A stretch of DNA of 10,031 bases, from positions 1-10,031 of the forward strand of contig JOHN01000116.1 in assembly GCA_000719695.1 (NCBI GenBank), written 5' to 3'. The first letter of the stretch is position 1; every line of letters begins with the position of its first letter. The notes beneath the pieces are model-generated. The model was not told the DNA's origin, ran no database searches, and was given only the letters and a program-made list of their open reading frames with translations. The stretch is from Streptomyces sp. NRRL F-6131 (GTDB taxonomy: Bacteria > Actinomycetota > Actinomycetes > Streptomycetales > Streptomycetaceae). Positions 6,608-10,031 of the stretch are shown here, piece by piece. The position numbers and the translations under genes are program-made.

Positions 6608-6614
6608 TCGACGG

Positions 6615-6694
6615 TGCGGAGCGGATCAACTCCGCAGCGTAGAGCGGTACTACCTAACAATTTGGGGACAAGAGCGAAAGTCGCCGACAAATTG
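6615..6694. repeat. two further inverted repeats in the leader of the 6778 gene
   Basis: TGCGGAG (6615-6621) pairs with CTCCGCA (6630-6636) around 8 nt. CAATTTG (6658-6664) pairs with CAAATTG (6688-6694) around 23 nt. This stretch is notably AT-richer than its surroundings (TAACAATTTGGGG, GACAAATTGGACATT), as promoter regions often are here. I could not find a convincing -35/-10 pair. Confidence 0.4.
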
Positions 6695-6755
6695 GACATT
6701 CGCCACTGCGGTAACACCACCGGATGGGGCAGTGTGGAGACGTAACCCCGTTCCG

Positions 6756-6769
6756 CTCCTCCCTAGGAG
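6756..6769 (+). promoter_or_regulatory. small hairpin sequestering the ribosome-binding site
   Basis: CTCCT (6756-6760) pairs with AGGAG (6765-6769) around CCCT, and a G-U pair (6755 with 6770) can extend it. AGGAG is the Shine-Dalgarno sequence of the gene starting at 6778, 8 nt downstream. The stem is short, so any effect on translation is uncertain. Confidence 0.4.
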
Positions 6770-6777
6770 TACGTTCC

Positions 6778-7731
6778 GTGAGCGCCGTCTACACCATCCT
6801 GTTGCTGATCCTGATCGCCGTGTCGACCGCCGCCCTGCTCCACCTCCGGGCACTCTCCCGCCGGTTGGACGCACGGGCCGCCGAAGCCCCGGCCGTCGAC
6901 GAGGCCGCGATACGCCGGGCCGTCGCCGAAGCGCTGGCCGCCGACCGCGAGCGGGAGATCACCGAGGCCCGGGCGTTCTGGGCCGAGCAGGAGGCCCGCG
7001 CGGCCGAGGACGCGCCGCTGTTCGACTCCCCGTTCGCCGGTGCCTTCAGCACCACCGACGAGTGGCCGCTCTTCTTCCCCCGCCCCACCGGGCCGAACGA
7101 GGCCGCCGACAACGCCGGCACCATGGACCCGGAGTTCGGCGAGGCCCTGCGCTCGGCGCTGGAGGACCTCATCGACGGCGGCGGCAGCAGCACCCGCCCG
7201 GACGGGCCCGAGACCGAGGGCGGCGGCAGCCCGCTGCGCCCCGCCCACCCCGCCGGCACCCCGGCCGCCGAGCCCACCGGGGACGCCCGGGCGCGCCGCG
7301 AGGCCGACCTGCTGGCCACCGGCCTGGAGGCCGGACTGCTGGACACCGGGGCGGCCGTCGAGGACGCCCCGGCCACCGCGCCCGACCCGCGCCGTCACCC
7401 CTCGCACCCCGACTTCGTGCCCAGCCAGGCACCGTCCCGGGAGTGGACCGACACCCGGCTGACCGCGCTCGCCGAGGAGGGCACCGCCCTGATCGACGTC
7501 CGCCCCGGCCCGCTCGGCACCCTGGACGTCTACGCCTTCGCCGACGGCACCACGCTCTGCGTGGCCCCGGGCGACCGCGAGGCCGCGTACCGGCTGATCG
7601 ACGCCGTCCGGGCCGGTGAGGACGTCCGGCTGCTCGGCGGCTCGCGGTTCTCCGGCTCCTACTCGCTGACCTTCTCCACCGACGAGGACGCGGTGTACGT
7701 GCTCGCCGACCGGGTGGTGGCCAGCATCTGA
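6778..7731 (+). CDS. membrane-anchored protein of unknown function
   Basis: I do not recognise a named family. With the GTG at 6778 (SD AGGAG, 8 nt spacing) the protein has 317 residues. ATG 6724 is an in-frame alternative without a good SD. Residues about 4-23 (VYTILLLILIAVSTAALLHL) are one transmembrane segment or uncleaved anchor. Residues about 25-75 are Arg/Ala/Glu-rich and probably coiled coil. Residues about 76-220 are Pro/Gly/Ala-rich, low-complexity and probably disordered. A compact region (about 221-317, REWTDTRLTALAEEG to VVASI) contains LIDVRPGPLGTLDVYAFADGTTLCVAPGDREAAYRLIDAV and looks like a small alpha/beta domain. The layout suggests a tethered domain, likely cytoplasmic given the short uncharged N-terminus and the basic residues (RALSRRLDAR) after the segment. 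It is probably transcribed alone, ending at a strong hairpin. Confidence 0.85.
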   Translation: MSAVYTILLLILIAVSTAALLHLRALSRRLDARAAEAPAVDEAAIRRAVAEALAADREREITEARAFWAEQEARAAEDAPLFDSPFAGAFSTTDEWPLFFPRPTGPNEAADNAGTMDPEFGEALRSALEDLIDGGGSSTRPDGPETEGGGSPLRPAHPAGTPAAEPTGDARARREADLLATGLEAGLLDTGAAVEDAPATAPDPRRHPSHPDFVPSQAPSREWTDTRLTALAEEGTALIDVRPGPLGTLDVYAFADGTTLCVAPGDREAAYRLIDAVRAGEDVRLLGGSRFSGSYSLTFSTDEDAVYVLADRVVASI

Positions 7732-7745
7732 CCCGAGTGCGCAGG

Positions 7746-7795
7746 GCCGAGGGCCGACCGGATCGCGGGGGTTGCCGATCCGGTCGGCCCTCGGC
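7746..7795. terminator. 20-bp bidirectional terminator between convergent genes
   Basis: Arms 7746-7765 and 7776-7795 pair perfectly over 20 bp (core CCGAGGGCCGACCGGATCG) with a 10-nt loop. It lies 14 nt after the plus-strand stop at 7731 and about 80 nt beyond the minus-strand stop at 7873. There is no long T-run, but stem stability and position are convincing for both directions. Confidence 0.88.
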
Positions 7796-7825
7796 GTTCC
7801 CGCGTCCCTCCGGGGTCCGCCGGCC

Positions 7826-7856
7826 GGGCCAGCGGGTCGGGCCAGCGGGTCGGGCC
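7826..7856. repeat. tandem 13-nt direct repeat GGGCCAGCGGGTC
   Basis: Two exact copies (7826-7838 and 7839-7851) are followed by a partial copy GGGCC (7852-7856), in the non-coding gap between the convergent genes. It is likely a slippage product. Confidence 0.75.
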
Positions 7857-7872
7857 CGCGGCCGCCCGGCGG

Positions 7873-8274
7873 TCAGAGCACCGCGGAGACCTCCGTCAGC
7901 CGCCGCACGGCCAGGCCCCGGACCGTCCCCGCCGCCACCGCGCCGTCCGGCAGGGCCACCGCGGCGTCCCCGGGCAGCGCGGCCAGGGCCGCCGCCAGGT
8001 CGTGCCCGACCACCGCGAGCTGGTCGCCGACCGCGAACGCCCCGGCCTCCGGCAGCTCGCGCGGCGGGCCGCCGGCCGCCCCGCCGTCCGCCCGGGCCGC
8101 CTCGGCCGCCTGCGCCGCGGCCGCCAGCCAGCGGGCCAGCTCCAGCCCGGCCGCGGCCCTCGAGGGGTGCCCGGGAACGGCACCGAGCAGCCGGCTCTGC
8201 GGCAACGAGCGGAACCGGTCGGCCAGGGCGTCGACGGCCTCGGTCAGGGTCTTCGGATCGGACGTCTCGGACAT
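7873..8274 (-). CDS. small conserved hypothetical protein
   Basis: This is a 133-residue, Ala/Leu-rich, soluble-looking protein without a signal peptide; I do not recognise a domain. The N-terminal part (DPKTLTEAVDALADRFRSLPQSRL) reads as an amphipathic helix. A central Ala-rich helix (LARWLAAAAQAAEAARADGG) is followed by a Gly/Pro-rich break. The C-terminal third (GDQLAVVGHDLAAALAALPGDAAVALPDG...) could be a small beta-rich fold. ATG 8274 has no good SD but has TATGCT 6 nt upstream, the same leaderless geometry as the 1982 gene. It converges on the 6778-7731 gene and is separated from the upstream BI-1 gene by a very strong terminator, so it is an independent unit. High Ala/Gly content makes the exact coding call less certain than for larger genes. 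Confidence 0.7.
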   Translation of the reverse strand: MSETSDPKTLTEAVDALADRFRSLPQSRLLGAVPGHPSRAAAGLELARWLAAAAQAAEAARADGGAAGGPPRELPEAGAFAVGDQLAVVGHDLAAALAALPGDAAVALPDGAVAAGTVRGLAVRRLTEVSAVL

Positions 8275-8280
8275 GCCGCG

Positions 8281-8286
8281 AGCATA
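8281..8286 (-). promoter_or_regulatory. -10 box TATGCT for a likely leaderless transcript
   Basis: The minus strand reads CCGTATGCTCGCGGCATG (plus 8289-8272), placing TATGCT 6 nt before the ATG. There is no clear -35. The motif matches the start region of the 1982 gene at 15 of 18 positions. Confidence 0.45.
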
Positions 8287-8301
8287 CGGCCACCGGGAAC
8301 G

Positions 8302-8344
8302 AAAGCCGCCGGGCCCCGGAGCGGGTGCTCCGGGGCCCGGCGGC
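8302..8344 (-). terminator. 18-bp terminator downstream of the Bax-inhibitor-1 gene
   Basis: GCCGCCGGGCCCCGGAGC (8305-8322) and its perfect reverse complement (8327-8344) are closed by GGGT. On the minus strand the stem is followed by TTTCGTT. It ends minus-strand transcription from the Bax-inhibitor gene just before the promoter of the 8274 gene. Confidence 0.88.
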
Positions 8345-8350
8345 AGTGGT

Positions 8351-8367
8351 GCGCGCCGAGGGCGCGC
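8351..8367. repeat. second hairpin GCGCGCC-GAG-GGCGCGC
   Basis: A perfect 7-bp stem with a 3-nt loop lies between the stop codon at 8384 and the main terminator. It may assist termination or protect the mRNA 3' end. Confidence 0.5.
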
Positions 8368-8383
8368 GGGCGGGACGGCGGGA

Positions 8384-9295
8384 TCAGTCGTCGCCGCGCA
8401 GGATCGCGATCAGCCGCAGCATCTCGACGTAGATCCAGACCAGCGACAGGGTGAGCCCGAAGGCGGCCCGCCAGGACTCCTTCTGCGGCGCGCCGTGCGC
8501 GATGGCCTCCTCGATGGCCGCGAAGTCCAGCGAGAGGAAGAACGCGCCGAGACCGATGCCGATCAGGCCGACCACGATGCCCAGCGGGCCGGAGCGCAGC
8601 CCCATGTCGGCGCCGAAGACCAGCGAGGCGACCATGTTGACCAGCATCAGCAGCACGAAGCCCATGGCGATCGCGATGCCGATCCGGGTGTAGCGCGGGG
8701 TGACCCGGATCCGGCCGGTCTTGTAGGCGATCAGCATCGCCGCGAAGACCGCCGCGGTGCCCAGCACCGCCTGGACGGCGATCCCCGGCCAGATGGTGTT
8801 GAACACCTTGGTGATCGCGCCGAGGGCGAAGCCCTCCAGTCCCGCGTAGAGCAGGATCAGCGGCGGGCTGACGCTCCGCTTGAAGGAGATCACCATGCCG
8901 ACCACGAAGGCGATCAGCGAAGCGCCGAGGGCGAGGCCGAAGTTCCGGTCCGGCAGCGCGAACCAGGCGAGGCCGCCGGCGGCGACCAGGGTGAGCAGCG
9001 TCATCGCGGTGCGCGCGACCACGTCGTCGAGCGTCATCCGCCCCGTCGCCAGCGGACCGGCGGACGGTGCGTCGTACATCGCGCCGAGCTGCTCGTCGGT
9101 CAGCGGCGGCTGCCCCTGCGGCTGCTGGCCGTAGGGGCTGTCGGCGTACGGGTTGTTGCCGTACGGGTTGTTGCCGTAGGGGTTGCCCGCGTACGGGCTC
9201 CCGGCCTGCGGGGTCCGGGTGGTCCCGAAACCCGCGTAGCCGGACTCGCGGGTGAAGGATCCCTCCCGCGAGAAGACCGGGTTGCTGCTTCTCAT
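8384..9295 (-). CDS. Bax-inhibitor-1 / YccA family membrane protein
   Basis: This is a 303-residue integral membrane protein. A polar Gly/Pro/Tyr/Asn-rich N-terminal tail (about 1-90), with NPYGN-type repeats at 38-57, precedes about seven hydrophobic segments (roughly 95-113, 118-138, 146-166, 173-191, 203-224, 235-256 and 276-298). This matches the actinobacterial Bax1-I/YccA type. SLDFAAIEEAIAHGAPQKESW (255-275) contains Asp257, Glu262 and Glu263, in the position where family members carry acidic pH-sensing residues. WIYVEMLRLIAIL forms the last helix. In characterised bacterial relatives (YetJ) the family is a pH-sensitive calcium leak channel; the role in Streptomyces is not established. 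ATG 9295 has SD GGAGGG (plus 9304-9309) 8 nt upstream. The gene lies downstream of bldA in the same direction, but terminator-like hairpins separate them, so it probably has its own promoter. Confidence 0.93.
   Translation of the reverse strand: MRSSNPVFSREGSFTRESGYAGFGTTRTPQAGSPYAGNPYGNNPYGNNPYADSPYGQQPQGQPPLTDEQLGAMYDAPSAGPLATGRMTLDDVVARTAMTLLTLVAAGGLAWFALPDRNFGLALGASLIAFVVGMVISFKRSVSPPLILLYAGLEGFALGAITKVFNTIWPGIAVQAVLGTAAVFAAMLIAYKTGRIRVTPRYTRIGIAIAMGFVLLMLVNMVASLVFGADMGLRSGPLGIVVGLIGIGLGAFFLSLDFAAIEEAIAHGAPQKESWRAAFGLTLSLVWIYVEMLRLIAILRGDD
9131..9205. repeat. five tandem 15-nt units encoding NPYGN-type repeats
   Basis: GTACGGGTTGTTGCC occurs exactly at 9146-9160 and 9161-9175, with diverged copies at 9131-9145, 9176-9190 and 9191-9205. 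On the minus strand they encode pentapeptide units (GNPYG, NNPYG, NNPYA, DSPYG) in the tail of the Bax-inhibitor protein. Being a multiple of three, copy-number change would keep the frame. Confidence 0.85.
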
Positions 9296-9353
9296 TGCTC
9301 ATTCCCTCCGTGGCGGCACTGCACCGCCCGAACCACAAGGGTAATGGCTTGGC

Positions 9354-9373
9354 AAAAAAATCGGCATCCGCCG
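9354..9373 (-). terminator. minus-strand T7 run after a 4-bp stem
   Basis: The minus-strand RNA reads CGGC-GGAU-GCCG-A followed by seven U residues (plus A-run 9354-9360). Seven A/T in a row is conspicuous in this GC context. The stem is too short to be a strong terminator alone; it may back up the 9400-9426 hairpin, or the AT-run may belong to the promoter of the Bax-inhibitor gene. Confidence 0.3.
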
Positions 9374-9399
9374 CGAGAAGGATTCGCCACTGACGTCCG

Positions 9400-9426
9400 G
9401 CGGGGACGCCGGTCCGGCGTCCCCGC
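9400..9426 (-). terminator. 27-bp palindrome, terminator/processing hairpin of the tRNA
   Basis: GCGGGGACGCCGG (9400-9412), T, then CCGGCGTCCCCGC (9414-9426) are perfect 13-bp arms. It lies only 7 nt beyond the tRNA 3' end on the minus strand. With a 1-nt centre, about 11 or 12 pairs would form in RNA. Confidence 0.75.
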
Positions 9427-9433
9427 GAGTCGG

Positions 9434-9515
9434 TGCCCAGAGCCGGACTCGAACCGGCACGGCCTTGCGGCCAAGCAGTTTTAAGCTGCCCGTGTCTGCG
9501 TTCCACCATCTGGGC
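9434..9515 (-). tRNA. bldA: tRNA-Leu(UAA), the UUA-decoding bldA tRNA
   Basis: The minus strand folds into a full class II tRNA. Acceptor GCCCAGA pairs with TCTGGGC and the discriminator is A. D-stem GTG/CAC is followed by anticodon stem GGCAG/CTGCT (one G-U pair) around loop CTTAAAA, so the anticodon is UAA. The long variable arm is GGCC-GCAA-GGCC, capped by a GNRA tetraloop. The T-arm GCCGG-TTCGAGT-CCGGC is perfect. The 3' CCA is not encoded (CCG follows). UAA reads the leucine codon UUA, which is rare in Streptomyces. By established knowledge its only UUA tRNA is bldA, required for aerial growth and many antibiotic pathways. The D-loop GAACGCAGA is 9 nt long and lacks the usual GG dinucleotide. 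The gene has its own candidate -10 box upstream and a hairpin downstream. Confidence 0.97.
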
Positions 9516-9581
9516 GTCTGCGGACCCGGCCCCGCCGACGGAACGGAGAGCAGTGCTCCGCCCCCGTGCGGGCCACCCCTG

Positions 9582-9587
9582 AGCCTA
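9582..9587 (-). promoter_or_regulatory. possible -10 box TAGGCT of bldA
   Basis: TAGGCT on the minus strand would start transcription near 9575, leaving about 60 nt of 5' leader to be removed by RNase P. No good -35 is visible. The leader contains the 11-bp palindrome GAGCAGTGCTC (9548-9558). Confidence 0.35.
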
Positions 9588-9746
9588 GTCGCCCGGCATC
9601 CCCTTTCGCATGTTCCGAGGCGGGGAAGTTGTCATGTTTCCTTGCCATCTGACGAACAGTTCGCGATCTGGCCACCGAACCCGCTCGATCCGGCCACCGG
9701 CGTTCCGCTCAGGGGTCGTGTCATACCGCAGGAGGAGGGGCGTCAC

Positions 9747-9762
9747 CTGGGCGTACGCCCAG
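9747..9762. promoter_or_regulatory. 16-bp perfect palindrome, candidate operator
   Basis: CTGGGCGTACGCCCAG is fully self-complementary with no spacer, a shape suited to a dimeric repressor site (for example of the TetR family) rather than an RNA loop. It lies about 160 bp upstream of the ABC-transporter start. Confidence 0.45.
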
Positions 9763-9829
9763 CGGTGGTCAGGCCAACCGTCCGGCGGAGCGACGAGAAG
9801 CCATGATCACCCGGCGGACCATGGAGGTA

Positions 9830-9859
9830 CGGCCGGACACCCCTGCAAGGGCCCGGCCG
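9830..9859 (+). repeat. two-tier hairpin in the ABC-transporter leader
   Basis: CGGCCGG (9830-9836) pairs with CCGGCCG (9853-9859). Inside it, CCCT (9841-9844) pairs with AGGG (9848-9851) around GCA. It lies about 60 nt before the GTG start. It could be a leader structure or mark an upstream transcription end. Confidence 0.4.
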
Positions 9860-9919
9860 GCCAACCACCCCGGAGCCGTACGGCCCGGCCCGCCATGCCC
9901 GCGACCCGAGGAGCACCCC

Positions 9920-10031
9920 GTGACCACGTCGACCGCAACCGCCGTCCGCACCGGCCGGGCGGCCGCCCGCGCCACCGGCCTGAACAAGGTCTACGGGGAG
10001 GGCGAGACCCGCGTCGTCGCCCTGGACAACG
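9920..10031 (+). CDS. ABC-transporter ATP-binding protein, N-terminal fragment (LolD/MacB type)
   Basis: GTG 9920 opens a frame running off the window end: MTTSTATAVRTGRAAARATG, then LNKVYGEGETRVVALDN. The pattern LNKVYGEGETRVVALDN is the first beta-strand/A-loop region of the LolD/MacB (MJ0796-like) ATPase family, with the A-loop Tyr in KVYG. Walker A would come about 15 residues further and is not in the window. SD GAGGAG (9908-9913) lies 6 nt upstream. An in-frame ATG at 9803 would add 39 residues of Arg/Pro-rich sequence with only a weak SD, so I prefer the GTG. In this family the ATPase is normally followed by a FtsX-like permease gene, so an export or envelope role is likely but not visible here. 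Confidence 0.85.
   Translation, partial: MTTSTATAVRTGRAAARATGLNKVYGEGETRVVALDN

Larger units (their letters stand above)
9588..9919. other. gene-free region between bldA and the ABC-transporter gene
   Basis: About 330 bp without a supported gene. The AT-richer part (9627-9670, including GTTGTCATGTTTCC) looks promoter-like, but I could not define boxes. It contains CGAAC-A-GTTCG (9653-9663), the 16-bp palindrome at 9747-9762 and the leader hairpin at 9830-9859. Divergent regulatory elements for bldA and the ABC gene must lie here. Confidence 0.6.

Noticed and set aside
7772..9484. 570-codon plus-strand open frame across two minus-strand genes and part of the tRNA
   Set aside because: It runs antisense through the Bax-inhibitor gene and into bldA, with low-complexity translation; not credible as a gene.
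9653..9663. CGAAC-A-GTTCG considered as a LexA (SOS) box
   Set aside because: Actinobacterial SOS boxes have CGAAC and GTTCG separated by 4 nt; here the spacer is 1 nt.
9731..9740. SD-like GGAGGAGGGG upstream of the ABC-transporter gene
   Set aside because: No ATG, GTG or TTG lies at workable spacing; the next GTG is about 25 nt away and opens only a 13-codon frame.
9465..9806. 113-codon plus-strand frame starting inside the tRNA
   Set aside because: Its start lies within bldA, it has no SD, and its composition is not gene-like.
1..10031. Search for mobile elements, CRISPR arrays, toxin-antitoxin or defence systems and rRNA
   Set aside because: No transposase, integrase, terminal repeats, regular spacer-repeat arrays or defence-type domains were seen; the window looks like conserved chromosomal core.

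Overview
The window is very GC-rich. Its coding regions carry strong third-position G/C, its Shine-Dalgarno (SD) sites are GGAGG-type, and its protein families are typical of actinomycetes. Together with a leucine tRNA reading UUA (the Streptomyces bldA tRNA type), this points to a chromosomal core segment of Streptomyces or a close relative such as Kitasatospora. I see no insertion sequence, phage gene, CRISPR array or rRNA.

Layout, left to right. (1) The extreme 5' end of a minus-strand gene at 1-43, running out of the window. (2) An L,D-transpeptidase lipoprotein (164-1462, minus) with an ECF-sigma-like promoter. (3) A small acidic conserved hypothetical (1644-1982, minus), probably leaderless, ending in a good intrinsic terminator. 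(4) About 500 bp without a gene (1983-2484) but rich in inverted repeats. (5) Cystathionine beta-synthase with two C-terminal CBS domains (2485-3888, minus). (6) A 193-bp divergent gap. (7) A membrane-anchored SGNH hydrolase (4082-5203, plus), followed after 62 bp by a thiolase (5266-6486, plus) that appears to have its own promoter and a textbook terminator. (8) A membrane-anchored protein of unknown function (6778-7731, plus). It converges on a small hypothetical (7873-8274, minus) across a 20-bp hairpin terminator. (9) A Bax-inhibitor-1/YccA family membrane protein (8384-9295, minus). (10) tRNA-Leu(UAA), bldA (9434-9515, minus). (11) A roughly 400-bp regulatory region and the first 37 codons of an ABC-transporter ATPase (9920 onward, plus).

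Most genes look like independent transcription units. Nearly every gene end carries a strong hairpin, and the only plausible co-transcribed pair is the SGNH hydrolase and the thiolase. Shared themes are the cell envelope (L,D-transpeptidase, lipid or cell-wall SGNH hydrolase, membrane proteins) and CoA/sulfur metabolism (thiolase, cystathionine beta-synthase). No single pathway unites the genes.

I did not find a new multi-gene system. The best leads are: the bldA tRNA with a shortened D-loop lacking the GG dinucleotide; an ECF-type promoter in front of a cell-wall cross-linking enzyme; two small minus-strand genes whose starts share an 18-bp leaderless promoter-start motif; a TACC-N4-GGTA dyad on the thiolase -10 box; an SD-sequestering hairpin; and an uncharacterised membrane-anchored protein with a compact C-terminal domain. 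By eye I saw no in-frame TTA codon in any complete protein gene here, so none appears to depend on the UUA tRNA.
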